A stretch of DNA of 64,000 nt, taken from the NCBI GenBank assembly GCA_038501195.1, contig JBBPUQ010000001.1, forward strand, positions 4,340,001 to 4,404,000, read 5' to 3'. Source of the stretch: Nemania diffusa (Eukaryota; Ascomycota; Sordariomycetes; Xylariales; Xylariaceae). Of this stretch, positions 10,268-22,839 are shown in pieces; positions within the stretch are counted from its first letter, which is position 1, and each line of letters opens with the position of its first letter. Both the position numbers and the translations under genes were made by a program. The notes beneath the pieces were generated by a model, which was not told the origin of the DNA, did not search any database, and saw nothing but the letters and a program-made list of their open reading frames with translations.

Positions 10268-12297
10268 GTCTCCTCTCCTGTCCTGTCTCCCTGGTCTATA
10301 CGCGCATCACTAACCGCCTTGCTGTCTGGAATGTGAATACCTAGTAGGTATGGTATGGTATGGAGCGGATCAAGTTGTCTGCCCGTAGTACGGTACGATT
10401 GCCTACTTAGGTATCGGGCTGTGCCACCGCTGTCCTAACACTCCTTTCGAAAAAAGACTAAGAACCAAGAACAGCAAGGACTCAAAGCAAATTGAAATGA
10501 AAACGTGAAATGTGAGATGACCAACTGCCAGGTACAACAACAGAACGGTCTTGGAAAGGAGAAAAGAAAGATTCAGGAGACGCTAGCCATCATCCATCTG
10601 ACCAGTACAGCATGTACGTACATGCCTAGTCTGGGTGGTAGTGTACAATTCATGTCAAAAAAGGGGGGGCTGTTGGGGTCGGTCTAGCAGAGAGTTGTAG
10701 CGTTACAATCGGGCCAATTGGTAAAGATGGTGGTTGGTGGCTTTCTCTAGCAGTAGGTAGCTTTAGTGGCCATGGCATTCAAGCGCTCCCCAGTTTTCTC
10801 CTTTCTTGGCGTGCATCGGCTATTGCTAGTGGCTGTTCGCGAGCGCGCATCTCATCACTTAGTTCTCACTTTACCTTCTGAACCTTGTCAATTAACCCTG
10901 TCTCTAGCTGTTTCTATCCATTCGCAATTTCTCTTATCACTATTGCCCTTAGGCCCCCTGCACTATCAAACCCGAAAGGGCAACCTTCTCCAATCATGTC
11001 CCTGGCCCTCCCCCTGTCATATGCAGGTACAGAATACGCTACACTATACTTGGTATTATATGCGCGTGCTGTTGCATTCAAGCGCTAATGGGGAATTGAT
11101 CCTCGATCTGGATTCTACACTCCCTAGTATAAAATGTACACACAAAAACCAGCCTTCCTTCACACGTGGGGGGCATTTTAAGCACCAACGTTTTCGATTC
11201 AAGATCATCAACCTACATACCTAAACGGCTTCCATGTATGTACATTAATTGGTATGGGATCTATGGCGATGGGATTCATTCTGCTCTGAACTAACAATGT
11301 GGAGAGAGCGATGTGGTAATCATAGCTAACGGCACAGTAGGGGTAGAAACCTGTACGTTTAGCGGGTATTAATACGTCCTTCTTTACATTTGTGAGCATC
11401 AATACATACGTTCCATGCATGATGTGCCAATCTTCGATTTATTTACACATAGTGCACTGTATAGACGCATAGGCAGTAAGAGTTGCTAATGAGTGGACAG
11501 AGTGACGCGCGGCTAACTAGCCAAGACTTCGATGTCGCTAATCGCCATTTACCAACCAGTTCTAAATACTCGCCTAATTGTAGACTCCTTGTTGATATAC
11601 TAAGTTTAGGTACTGTATGAGGTAGGTATACCTCTCTTATAGCATCTGACCAGGCTATTGATCATAATGACTCGCTGCATCAATTGCTCGCACGCTATCT
11701 GACAGCTCGGTCAATAGAAAAACTACATGCATTAAAGATCGACATGCTCATACAAGTTATTAGATGTACCTACAGTGCTTAATTTATCGCCAGGTAAAAA
11801 CTTGGATTTACTAACCGCTTTAATGTTAGGTAGTGGGTACTAAGACATTCTAAAAGGAGAGAGGCTACGAGCCAATGAGCATCCTCCACTTACATCCCGT
11901 AGCAGCAGAGGCGCCTGTACGTAAGTAGGTATATCGTCGCACAAACAACGCTCCAAATATATCATGTTTCTTGTCGTATTTATAGGGTCTTAGTTTAGTC
12001 TAGCGTGCCAGACGCGATTCGCTGACAGAGCCGCATTCACATGGTGTTTTCAATCCAAGAAACAGCCAAGCTTGATCACCTCACCTCTTCTGTACAACCT
12101 CCAGGTACAGAGTACAAGTAGTGATGACACATAGACTATGTACCAACTTCGCTCGCCGAGACCTAGAGGATATTGATTGACGTTACTCACCCATTTGACT
12201 TAGTCATTTAAATTAAGCATTTGCAACTTGAGTACGATAAAAACCAGAATGGCTCACCAGGCGCCGAGTACGCCCGAACAGATCGTCTGTCTTGGAA
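10268..12297. other. Upstream region of the coiled-coil gene and intergenic DNA
   Basis: The first ~250 bases are the probable promoter and purine-rich 5' leader of the minus-strand coiled-coil gene, with a GGTAT tandem run at 10346-10362. From 10,850 to 11,025 the plus strand is strongly pyrimidine-rich, like a fungal 5' leader, but no gene follows it. A 152-codon plus frame (10766-11224) crosses this tract and has no domain. The 13-mer GCATTCAAGCGCT occurs twice. No gene is called. Confidence 0.5.
10775..11086 (+). repeat. Repeated 13-mer GCATTCAAGCGCT (two copies)
   Basis: Identical 13-base copies lie at 10775-10787 and 11074-11086, in the same orientation and 299 bases apart, flanking the pyrimidine-rich tract. 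The distance is too large for a simple tandem. They may be paired regulatory sites or the edges of a small old duplication. The sequence identity is direct; any role is a guess. Confidence 0.45.
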
Positions 12298-12600
12298 CTA
12301 CGTTTTCCGGTTCCAGGCTTCTTTTTTGGCGCTAGCCTCTGTATTGACAACTGGCTTGTAAGTTGACGAGCTTTCAGGTGGTGTCAGGACACTTTCGTAA
12401 AGCGAACCCCCAGAAGTCTGGAACACGCGAGGCTTGATTATTGTACAGATGGGGCGATCGATGTCTTTCAACTTGTGCATTAAGTTCTTGTCGCTCTGTC
12501 AAAATTTCACTAGAAAAGGCAAGTAATAATGCCGGATGATCTTGCTCCCCACTCGCACCTTTTAATTCATCTACGTACTCTATATATATATGTAAGTACT
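12298..12600 (-). pseudogene. Frameshifted coding relic, family unknown
   Basis: Two minus-strand frames look protein-like and meet without a stop between them. Frame A runs from about 12,600 to 12,373. It carries an acidic start (VDELKGASGEQDHP), then a helical Leu/Glu/Gln stretch containing SSEILTERQELNAQ. Frame B runs from about 12,498 to 12,298. It carries SLYESVLTPPESSSTYKP and ends AKKEAWNRKT followed by a stop, like a natural C-terminus. A single-base indel between about 12,490 and 12,420 would join them into one ~90-residue product. A possible 3' splice site (TATATAG) precedes frame A, so this may be the last exon of a lost or decaying gene. No family is recognised. The two frames could also be chance overlap, so confidence is low. 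Confidence 0.3.
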
Positions 12601-13925
12601 TAGTTATCTAGTGCATCCTGAATGGGGAACTAATAACCTTGTATGATACATCCTCCCTTTCAATGGAGAACACGAATGCATTTCTAGTTAGAAGACCATC
12701 TTTCGAGGATGGTAACTAATTATTATGAATCCGAATTCATTTCAAACAGGTTAATACTTTCATCTCGGGAAGCGAAATAACACATCAAGCTTACTCGGCC
12801 CCTGAGATCGTAGCTCAGAATCCCCTACCAATATAAAAAGCTCATCAAGTAGGCAGCCTCATGCTCGAAGGTTACATCACACATCATAATCTTCAGTCTT
12901 CGCCAGCTTTAAGATGTACTTTGGGTCCTAGTTTGAGATGCAGTAAATAAGAGATAGGACAACACGATTCCCCTAAAATGAAACTACTAATCTACTACAT
13001 AGCTAAATGTTAGAGTAGGGATTTAGTAGTAAGTCACCCATAATACGGCGTACGTACACAGGCATACAGTAAAAGCCTTCAGGAGCAGATCGCAAGCAGG
13101 TGCTGCTATCTATGTGCACCTAATCTATTAGTGCTCTTTCGTCCTCGAATACAGGGAGAAAGAAATACAGTGTTTATATCACGTGGAAAGCTTCCACATC
13201 GGTACGCTTAGTTGCGGCAACAAGTAGTTAAGAACGATAGAGGCGTCTTTCTAACTCGTCTCTGATATCAAGTCAATAGAGACTAAGGTTATTCATGAGC
13301 CCGGTTAGCAAATATGTATACACGATATGTTAGGTTAATTCAGCCATTTAACTAAGTAGAATTGCTCTTCTGTAGTGTTATTATCTCTAATGTCATGAAA
13401 GTGGTTGTCACTTGCTCTGTACGTTATTAATGTATTTATTTCGATGTTTGGTATTTGTCCTTTCCTTTTTGATTTTAAAATTAGGGCCTGCTCTCCTACT
13501 TGTCTGAGTAGACAGACAACATCGCTATCGTCGAAAGTACGCATATACACATATTTACCTGTATAAATATACATTATAAGGTGAAACAAACAAGCTTCCC
13601 TACTAGGTAAGAGGAGTGACAGATTTAGCAACAAGTAGCCATAAACAGAGAATCTTTTCACCCGATCTCTAAGCCTGTAAATATATTTCATACCTTCTTA
13701 TAGTATAGTTTCCTCACATACTTTGTTTAGGTGCCCTAATATCTCGCGAAACAAGATCGAGGGCCTGTCAACTATTATTCTTATCAACAAGTAAGAGTAC
13801 GATCACACGAGGCGATCAGTATAACAGTTATTAAGTAAGTGACTATTAATATATACAATATCATATATAAGATATAACGGTATAAGTGGGTCTAGTGGGG
13901 CGAGCCCAAAGAGTCAGGTTATAAA
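12601..13925. other. Intergenic border zone before the A+T-rich domain
   Basis: Composition drifts slightly toward A+T but is still ordinary. The longest open frame is 118 codons on the minus strand (13335-13691). It ends in FYLVKWLN, vaguely like part of a chromodomain, but the sequence after it does not continue the fold, so it is not called. The final 60 bases include a G-rich patch (about 13887-13917) just before the composition break. Confidence 0.45.
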
Positions 13926-13967
13926 ATCTACTTAAGTAAGCTTATTTAATAAAAGAGCTTAAAAAAG

Positions 13968-13985
13968 AAGCTTTTATAAAAGCTT
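13968..13985. repeat. Perfect 18-bp palindrome at the domain edge
   Basis: AAGCTTTTATAAAAGCTT is fully self-complementary and sits about 40 bases inside the A+T-rich domain. It may be the terminus of a decayed element or chance in biased DNA. Confidence 0.4.
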
Positions 13986-16229
13986 TTTTACTGTTTATAA
14001 TATTACTTGTTAAAATTACTACTTATTGCAAATATTTATTATTATAAGCAAATAAAAACGATTATAAAATCAGAGCTTAAATATATAACATTAAACCTAA
14101 TTTTAATATTTATTAAAAATATATATATATATATAAAGCTTAAAAATTAAAAAATTAAAATAATTAAAATATTTAATAAGCTTTATTTTAATATATTTTT
14201 TAAAATCGTTTTAATTATATTAATTTAATTTTATTTATTAAATTTAATTATATTTTTATATATAATAGTTATAAATTTAATTTATTTATTAAATTAATAT
14301 TTTTTTTTATAAATAATTTTAATTTTTATTATTATAAATATTTTTTTTTTTTTTTTTTTTTATATTATTTTAAAAACTTTTATTGATTTTTAATATATTT
14401 TTTTTTATATTTTTATTATATTTTTTAAAAAAATTAATAAAAATGTTAAAATAATTTTAAAAACTAGTTTTAATTAGTTAAAATAATATAATAAATTTAA
14501 ATTTTAAACTATAATATAAAATATTTAAAATTATATTAATTTAAATAATATTATATTTATATTTAAAATTAAAATTAAATTAAAACTTTTTATTTATAAA
14601 AATATTAAATAAGCTTTTTTATAAAAATAAAAAGTTTAAAATAATAATAATTTTTTAAAAAATATAATTAATAATATTTAATATTATTATAAAATTTAAT
14701 AAATTTATTAAAACTTATATTAATAAAATATTAAAATATATAGCTAATATTATTTAATATATTAATTTATATAATTAAATTTTAAAAATAATTAATTTTA
14801 AATATTTAAAAATAATATTAATATAAATATTTAATAAAAATAATTTTAATATTAAATTAATAATTAAATATTTAAAAAATAATTTAGTTTTTATAAAATT
14901 AATTATTATAAATATTTTACTAATTAAATATTAAATAATTTTAAATTAAACTTTATAATATATAAACTTTATTTATTAATATAAAAATTAAATAATTATT
15001 TATAAAAAAATAAAAATATATTAAATATTTAATATAATAAAAATATTTATAACTATTATAATTAACATATTTAAACAAAGCAAAGCTTGCAAATAAAGTA
15101 CTATTTATATATTAATCATAAAAAAAAAAAAGAAAAAAAAACTATTCTAAGCTTAGTTTATATAAATATATATTTATAAATATATAATAAATTATATATA
15201 CAAGCTGAAAGCTTTACTCTAGCTGCAAATACTACTTTAAATACTACTTAATCTAACTACTCAGCTATAACTACTCCCTCTGCTAAAAAAATCTCGTTTT
15301 GAAATTAATACTTCAAAAATTTAAACTTACTATTTATATTTTAATAAAAAAAAAGATTATTTTAAATATTTATTTTAATACTATTATACTATAAGCTTTT
15401 ATTTTATAAAAGTATATAAAACTTTTTTATAAATAGTTGTTATAAAATTACAATAACTTTATTTATAATTACATTTATATTTATGTTTTTTTTTTACAAT
15501 TTTTTAATTACTTTTGTAAAATCTTTTTTTAGTGCATTATTATTTTTGTATATTTTTAAAATTTTACTTTTTTTTATTACTTGTAGCTATTTTTTTAACT
15601 GTTTTAAAAGTTTTATTACTTTAAAGTTTATTTTATAAAATATTAACAACATTTTAGCTAAATTTTTAAAATTGCTTATAAAATACTATTAATTATTAAA
15701 ATTTTATTTTTTTTAATTAATTTAATATTATAAAATTTTTTTGTAATAAAATCGCAAAATATATATTTGTTTTATTTTTTATTTTTATTTGTTTTTTACA
15801 GAAAAAATTACTTCGTTTTTAAGTTTATTTATTTGTTATTTTAATAATAAATTATTTAAAAATTTCTATAGTTAATTAATATAATATAAATTTGTTAATT
15901 TTTAATTATTTAAAACTTTTAATTAAAAAGTAATAAAATTTATTTATTTAAAAATTTCAAAATATTATTAAGTAAAAAAATAATTTAGTTTATTAAAAAG
16001 TTTGTTAATAATTTAAAACTAGTACTTTTTTATAATAAATATACAATTATTTATTTTAAAGTTAAATTTTTACTTATATTAATTTTTTTAATATATTATT
16101 TTTTTTTAAGTTTGTTTAAATATTGTTTGTATTATTTTTATATATTACTTAATAATATTAGCTTTTTATTAAACTTTTTTTCGATTTAATCGTTTAATTA
16201 AAAATAAGTTTGTAAATTTTTATATTTTT
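13986..16229. other. A+T-rich sequence, no resolved element
   Basis: Degenerate sequence with poly-T runs (for example about 20 T near 14341-14360) and no readable protein trace. Slightly less eroded patches occur near 15,060-15,310, where GC-containing words such as GCAAAGCTTGCA survive. This stretch is probably remnants of older insertions. Confidence 0.5.
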
Positions 16230-16502
16230 AATAAATGCAATCAAAAGTAGTTAAATACAGTAGTAATAAAAAATAAAATGTAAATTAAATAGAAAAAAAA
16301 ACTTATAGCAATTTTTAAAACTTAAAGTTTAAATATATATATAGATTTTTATAAGTCTTTATAAGTCTTTATAAATCTTTATTTAATTTATAAATATATA
16401 TAAGTGTTACTTTTTTTATAAGTATTAACTAATATAGCTTACTTTAAAAATGCATTATTTTTATATAAGCTTTTTTATTTAAAACTTTTAAAAGTTTTTA
16501 TT
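16230..16502 (-). repeat. Long direct repeat A, left copy (LTR-like, ~273 bp)
   Basis: Aligns end to end with 31,329-31,602 in the same orientation. Every mismatch I could align is a transition, for example GCAATC versus ATAATT and AAGTCTTT versus AAATCTTT. Similarity stops sharply at about TTTTTATTA. Length and sharp ends fit a solo LTR or one LTR of a pair. If they are a pair, the interior appears to be coded on the minus strand, which would make this the 3' LTR. Confidence 0.65.
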
Positions 16503-16570
16503 AAAATACTAAGTATAAAAAAATGTTTTAATAATTTTATTAATTATTAAGTTATAAACTTATATAGTTT

Positions 16571-16596
16571 ACTTTTTTTTTTTTTTTTTTTTTTTT
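16571..16596. repeat. Poly-T run (26 bases)
   Basis: An uninterrupted T tract 68 bases inside repeat A. It may be a former polypurine tract (minus strand) or a simple homopolymer. Similar runs lie at 14341-14360, 17405-17427 and 30668-30694. Confidence 0.7.
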
Positions 16597-17193
16597 GCAA
16601 CTTGTTTACTTTTTTTTTATTTTTTTTAAACTTAACTGCTTTAAGCGCAGCTATTTTTTTTTATAAAAAAAGTTTATACTATTTCTAATATTTTTTAATT
16701 AATTTAAATATATGTTATAATTAATATTTTATATATTACTGATTATATTTATAACTTTATTTTTTTTATTTAATAAAATAGTCGAATTTATTTTTTTTAT
16801 AATTTAAACAATAACAAAATAATGTTTTAACTTTATAAACTTTTTTATTTTTTGTGTTTTTATTAAAATGTTAGTTAGTTTTAACTAGTTTAAAAAAAAG
16901 CACAATATAATAAAAAAAGTTATTATTGCTATATATTAAATATAATTAAGCTATTAATACAATAAAATAAATATAATAGTATTTAAAAAAATTTAACTTG
17001 TAAACTAAATTATTAATTTTTTATTTAATAGTTTATAAATTTATTTTTTGTTAAAAGTACTTTTAAAAAAACTGTTTAAATAAATAATAACTATTATATA
17101 AATATAAAAATATTTTATTTTTAATTTTAAATTTAAATATATAATATTTATAATTAAAATATTTTTTAGTTTATATTGCAATAAAATTTATTA

Positions 17194-17198
17194 CTAAC
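17194..17198. repeat. Candidate target-site duplication, left (CTAAC)
   Basis: CTAAC directly abuts the left end of the 5' LTR, and the same five bases directly follow the right end of the 3' LTR (24449-24453). Five-base duplications are usual for Ty3/Gypsy integrases. Confidence 0.55.
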
Positions 17199-17500
17199 AG
17201 TTACAGTTAAACTATATTTACTATATAAAAAGATAGTATATAAAGAATATATTAAAACATTTATTATATTTTGTAATAAATACTTATTTTATTGTATTAA
17301 AAACAAATAATAAAAATACAACAAATAATATTAAAACAATAAAAAAAATATTTATTATAGAAAAAAAGACTTATATATAATTAAGTTTGCTGTTATAAAC
17401 TTAATTTTTTTTTTTTTTTTTTTTTTTAGCTTAGTATTTTTTTCTAAATATATAGTATTTTTATATATACTATATTAACTGTTTTTTTTTAGTTCTTACA
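17199..17500 (+). repeat. 5' LTR of the Gypsy fossil (302 bp)
   Basis: Matches 24146-24448 over its whole length. The differences are transitions, plus a one-base change in an A-run. It contains a long poly-T tract (about 17405-17427) followed by AGCTTAGTATT, and ends ...TTCTTACA with the CA expected at an LTR terminus. The 5' terminus reads AGTTACAG rather than the canonical TG, so the first bases may be mis-set by one or two positions. Confidence 0.85.
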
Positions 17501-19620
17501 ATATTAAACTCATTTTATTTATTTGTTATAAATTAATATTAAAAAGTTTAACTTAATATTAATTTAATACTAATTTAATACTAAATATATTTAATACTAA
17601 TACTAAAATATCGATTTATTACTAAATATTAAATTTTTTATTTAATATTAAATTTTTTTTATACTTTTTATATTAACTTTATATTTTAAAAAATGTTAAG
17701 TTATAATATTACAAGTTTTTTTAGCATTTAAAAAAAAAAAAAAAAAAAATACTTATATTAAGCAATTTTTATTTTTATTTTAAAAACAAAAATAGTTATT
17801 TCGATATAAAAAAAACAGCTTTAAACTTTTTAGCTAAAAAGTTTATAATTTATAATATTACTTTATAAAAAATTATACTAAAATTTACTAAAAAATACTT
17901 TAATAATTTTAAAAAAAATATTTATTAATAGTATTAAAACTATATAAAAAATAAAATAATATAAAACTTTTATATGTTTTATTTAATTATTAATAAAATT
18001 TAACAAAATATCTTTTTTTAAATAAAAAATAAATACAAATTAACTTATTAATAAAAATAATATTATATATATAAAATATTTTTTTTATTTAATATAATAA
18101 AATATAAGTTTAAAAATAAAAAATTTACTATTAATTATAATATTTAAAAAAAGTTAAACAAAATTAAACTTAAGTTTGTTTTTAATAAAATATATATTTA
18201 TATTATTATAATTTAAATATTTTATAAAATAATAAATCAACTATATATTATAGTTTTTAATAATAGTTAAAATTAAAATTATTTATATATTATTTATTAT
18301 ATTATAAAAAATTTTATATAAAAAAATAAATAGCTTTTATAAAAAGTTAAAACAAAACTAATTAAAAACAAACAAGTTTTAAAAATATATAAAAAAAAAA
18401 TTAAAAAACTATAAAACTATAACAAAATTTTTTAAAAAACTTTAGTTAAAACATATAAAAAAATATTTACTATATAAATTACTATTAAATAAAAACTTAT
18501 TTAACAAATATTTATTTAGCAGTTTTTTATTTAAAAAAGTTATATTTATATAAATAATATTAATAGCAAAGCTATTTTTAATTAATTTATTTTAATAAAA
18601 AATATTTTATTTATTACTATATTTAAAAAAATTATTTAAAGCTAAATTATTTAAAACAATTTAAACTTTAAAACAAATATTTAAAAATTTATTACTTTAT
18701 ATATATTTATTTCAAAAAGCTTTATTTATAATATATTTATTTTAAAAGATATTATTTAAAAAAGTAATTATAAAAAAAATATAATATTAAATTTAATATT
18801 TTTAAATAGTAAAAAATAAAATATAAAAATAACAAACTTTTTTATTTTTATTAATAATATTTTTTTAAATAATAAATTTATAATTAAATTTTATTACTAA
18901 TATTTATTTATAAAAAATAAATTTTAAATAAATATAAACTATTTTATAAACAAATAAAATTAAATATATTATATTTTAAAATATATAAACAAATTAACTG
19001 TTTTAAAAATTATTTTATTTATAAAATAAGTTTTAAAATAAAACAGTTTTATATATATAACTACTATAAAAGTTTTAAAATATTTACTGAAGTTATATAG
19101 CAATTTTTACAAATATAAAAAAACTTAAACTAAATATAAAAAGCTTAAAATAAAAAAACTAAAAATATTTTTAAATTTTTAATTTAAATTTATTAAATTA
19201 ATTAATTAAATTTATATATTTTAAACTAATTATAAACAAAACTTATATAATAAATTATTAAAACAATTAAATAAAATTATAATATTTAATATAAATAACT
19301 TTAAAGTTATTTTTAATATTTATTGTTTTTATATTTAAATTACTAACTATTAATAATATAAAAACTTTATTAATAATTTTATTTTATAAAAAATTAATTA
19401 ATAATTATTAAAATATAATACAATTAATATTTTAAAAGATTTATTTATAAAAAATTTATTTTTATAGAACTTATTTATAAAATTATTACTTAGTAAAGCT
19501 ATATTTTTAACTATTAAACAATATTTTTTTATTTTAATATTTAAAAAATCGAAAAATAAATATAAACTTTATATAAAACTGTAATATAAAAAAAAAATAA
19601 TTTTAATATAAAGAAATTTT
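17501..19620 (+). pseudogene. Leader and Gag region of the Gypsy fossil
   Basis: Lies between the 5' LTR and the Gag zinc knuckle, so by position it holds the primer-binding site, leader and Gag capsid coding part. The plus strand is A-rich, as the coding strand of this element is throughout, but I could not recognise capsid motifs. The Gag start codon cannot be fixed. Confidence 0.5.
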
Positions 19621-19662
19621 TGCTTTATTTGTTATAAAGTTAACTATTAAAGCATTAATTGT
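19621..19662 (+). other. Gag zinc knuckle (CCHC) relic
   Basis: The frame reads CFICYKVNY, a stop, then SINC. This is C-x2-C-x4-[H]-x4-C with exact spacing, the histidine replaced by tyrosine (CAY to TAY). Retroviral-type zinc knuckles bind the element's RNA during packaging. Downstream sequence is Lys-rich, as is usual after the knuckle. Confidence 0.8.
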
Positions 19663-19962
19663 TTATACTACAAAAAATATAAATATTTAAATACTGCTTA
19701 AATTGTAGCAATTATAAAAAAAAAAAATAGATTATTTTAAAAACGACTAAAAAGTTAATATAAAAAAAAAAAGTTTAAAAAATAAAAAAGCTCAAAATAA
19801 TTAATTTTTTTTTTTAAGTTTATTATATTGTTAGTTTTAAATTTAAATTAATGTAAAAAAGTTTTATTCGATTTTTTAAAAAAAATCTTTAAAAAAAAGC
19901 TCTTGTTAATAATTTATTTAATAGCATTTAATAAATTAAAATTTTTTATTTTTGTTTTAACT

Positions 19963-20235
19963 AATACAAAAGTTAAAATATATTTATATATAAATATTTA
20001 ATTTATTAAAAAAATAATATAACTTTTAAATTTTTTTAAACTATTTAGTTTTAAACTTACTTTTATTATAAAATATAATAACAATAGCAATTAAAAAATT
20101 ACTAAAATATTAAATATTTATTTTTATATTAATATATATATTATTTAAAATATTTTTATAATAGTATTAAATATAAAATATAATATAATTATTAAATAGA
20201 AATTTTTTATATATTATAATATATTAGTTAATTAC
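19963..20235 (+). other. Aspartic protease relic
   Basis: Asn-Thr-Lys at 19963-19971 stands where the catalytic Asp-Thr-Gly is expected (GAY to AAY, GGA to AAA), preceded by hydrophobic residues. About 70 codons later, at 20182-20235, the frame reads NIIIK, a stop, then KFFIYYNILVNY. That corresponds to the conserved second half of fungal Gypsy proteases, where an Ile-Ile-Gly-Arg-Lys-type motif and a Tyr-Asp-x-x-Val-Asp motif are usual. Confidence 0.7.
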
Positions 20236-21180
20236 TAAAAATAAAAACTAATATTTTTTATTATAAAAAAAAAAAAGCTTATTAAAAATATATTATTAAA
20301 TAAAATAAAAAAATTAAAAAGTTTAAATTACTAAATCGATATTATATAATAAAATAAACTGCTTGAAATTAAAATAATTTAAAAAATATAAAATATTATT
20401 TAATTATAAAGCTTATTTATTATAAAAAAACAAATTTTTCAATTAAAAGCTATATATAAAAAATCAAATAAAAAAACAAAAAAATACTTTTTTATAATTA
20501 GTTTTATTTATATTATATTTAAACTTTTTTAATATATTGTTAGTTTATTTAAAAAAAACTAAATAAAACATAAATTGTAAAAAATAGAAATACTACTAAC
20601 AAATAATAATAAAGCAAAACTATTTTAAAAAAACTTATTTAAAAAAGCTTTATTAAAAAAAAAATTTAAGCTAAAAAACTATTACAGTAAATATAAACTA
20701 TAAAAAAACGCTATAAAATAATATAAATATTAATTTGTTAATATTTTTATATTAAATGTTATAACTTTTGTAGTAATAATATATTAAAAAAACACTAAGT
20801 TATATAAAATGACTTTTTTATATAAAATAAACTTAACAATTGCTTAAAAAAAATCTAAATTAAAAAACTTAAAAAAAAACTTTTAAAAAATAGCTAAACA
20901 AATAATATTTATAAAATATTATAAATATTTCGATATATTTAATAAAAAAACTTTTAATTAGATATTATTTTAAAAATATAAAATTAATTATTAAATCAAA
21001 CTTATAAAAGATTTAAAAAACTTAAAATATAATATTTTATATAAAATATTTTTAAAAAAAGCTAAAATTTACAAATAATATATATATAAAAATTTAATAA
21101 AAAGTTTTATTAAATTTATTATAATATTTTAAATAACATTAGTTTTATTTATATAAAAAAGTAATAAATTTTTAAAACTA

Positions 21181-21800
21181 TATATAAATTATTAAAAACT
21201 AAACTTTTTAATATAAAAAAATTAATATTTTTTATTTTTAATTAATAAAATATTTATTTATTTTATAAAAGTAAAAATTTATATTAAATTAAATATAAAA
21301 CAAATGTTTTATTATATATATATAACAAAAAGATATAAATTTTTAATTATATTTTATATATAATATAAAATATATTAATTTAATGTTTTATTTTTTAGTT
21401 TAATAAATAAACTAGTTATGTTTTAACAGTTTATTAATAATATTTTAGCTAAATATTTTGATATATTTTATATAGTATATATTAATAATATATTAATATA
21501 TTTAAATAATAAAATTGAATATAAACTTTATATAAAAAAAGTTTTAAATAAATTATAAACTATAAAATTATAAATAGATTTAAAAAAATATAAATTTTAT
21601 ATAACTAAAACTAAGTTTTTAAAATTTATTATTAATATTAATAAAATCGAAATAAACTTAGTAAAAACTAAAGTAATTTATAAATAAAAACTATTTAAAA
21701 AATACAATATAGCTTAAATTTAAAAAGTACAGTTTTTTTTAAAGTTTTATAATTTTTATAAATAGTTTATTAAAAAGTTTAACTATATTATAAAACTACT
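21181..21800 (+). other. Reverse transcriptase relic
   Basis: The full finger-palm order is readable. YINY-stop-KLN stands for the Y-x-D-Y-R-x-L-N region (21181-21204). KIYIKLNIK (21274-21300) carries motif A with its Asp now Asn at 21292. Next come a degraded PFGL-NAP-FQ block (21391-21435) and YINNILIYLNN (21478-21510), which stands for the catalytic Y-x-D-D box, both Asp now Asn. KVQFFLKFYNFYK (21724-21762) corresponds to the downstream FLG-x-x-NFYR thumb segment. This set is specific to Ty3/Gypsy reverse transcriptases. Confidence 0.9.
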
Positions 21801-21885
21801 AATTTAGCTAATAATTATTACAGTTTATTTTAATTAGTTTAAAATATATTAAAAAATATTTAACTAGTTAAAACAAGTTTTATTA

Positions 21886-22110
21886 TTAACGTTAATATTT
21901 CGTTATTTTTTATTTAATATAAAAATATATATAAAAATAAATATATTAAACAAAGTAGCTATAAATTATTTTTTATAAAAAAACAGCTTAAAAAATAACT
22001 AATATTTTATAATATTTTATTTTGAAATATTTTACAAAATTAAACTTAACTATAATATTTATAACAAAAAAATATTAGTAATAATAAAAAGATTTATTTA
22101 TTAAAAAATA
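21886..22110 (+). other. RNase H relic
   Basis: Directly after reverse transcriptase in the same frame, LNYNIYNKKIL at 22045-22077 matches the conserved Gypsy RNase H segment that normally reads L-N-Y-x-x-x-[DE]-K-E-L-L-A. It is preceded by the FYF segment that usually carries the Y/F-x-S-R motif. The domain would degrade RNA in RNA-DNA hybrids during replication. Confidence 0.75.
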
Positions 22111-22839
22111 AAACTAATAAATTTATAATAAATTAAATTTTTAATAGTAATTATTAACTATATAACATTAAAATATTTTACTATTAAATATATATTAAAT
22201 TTTTAATAAATTAAATAAGCTAAATTAATATTATATTATAACTTTGTAATTATTTACTAATTAAAAATTTAAAATATTATTTGAAATATTATATTAAAGC
22301 TAGAAAATAAATTAAAAAATTAAAAATAAAAAAAAAACAAACAATATATAATAGTATTTTTTTAGCTAGTTATAATTTTAAAGTAGTTAATTTTAAAAAA
22401 CTTTACTTTAAAACATTTTATTTTTTAAATAGTTAAAATTTGCAAACTAGTTATTAATAAGCTATTATTTATATCAAATATATTTTTAATCGATATTTTA
22501 TTATAAATTAACTATAAAAGTTTTTTATTAAAAAAATATAAAAAATTAATATTTAATATATTATAAATAAATTATTAAATATTTAAAAATTTAATAATAT
22601 ATAAAAAATGTTTAATTGTAGCTAATATAAACAACTTATAAACAAAAATAATTTAAAAAATTTACAACTAAATTTTAATAGTTTATTTTAAAAAAAACAA
22701 AACTAAAAAACTAGTAATAAATAAATATTAATAACTAAAAATATTTAAAAATATTAATATATATATAACTAATTATTTTTATAAAACTATTAAAATATTT
22801 TAAAATAAAATATTAAGTAAGTTTTGCTTGTTTAAAATT

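Larger units (their letters stand above)
16503..17198. other. Left internal flank of the putative outer element
   Basis: A+T-rich sequence between repeat A and the inserted Gypsy element. It includes a 26-base poly-T run at 16571-16596 and no readable protein. If the nested model is right, this is the 3' end of the outer element's interior. Confidence 0.4.

Noticed and set aside
10766..11224. 152-codon plus-strand open frame
   Set aside because: Composition follows a pyrimidine-rich tract, there is no domain or good start context, and another overlapping frame is equally open.
13335..13691. 118-codon minus frame ending FYLVKWLN, like a chromodomain strand
   Set aside because: The fold does not continue past the stop in any frame and the upstream residues do not match, so it is likely chance.
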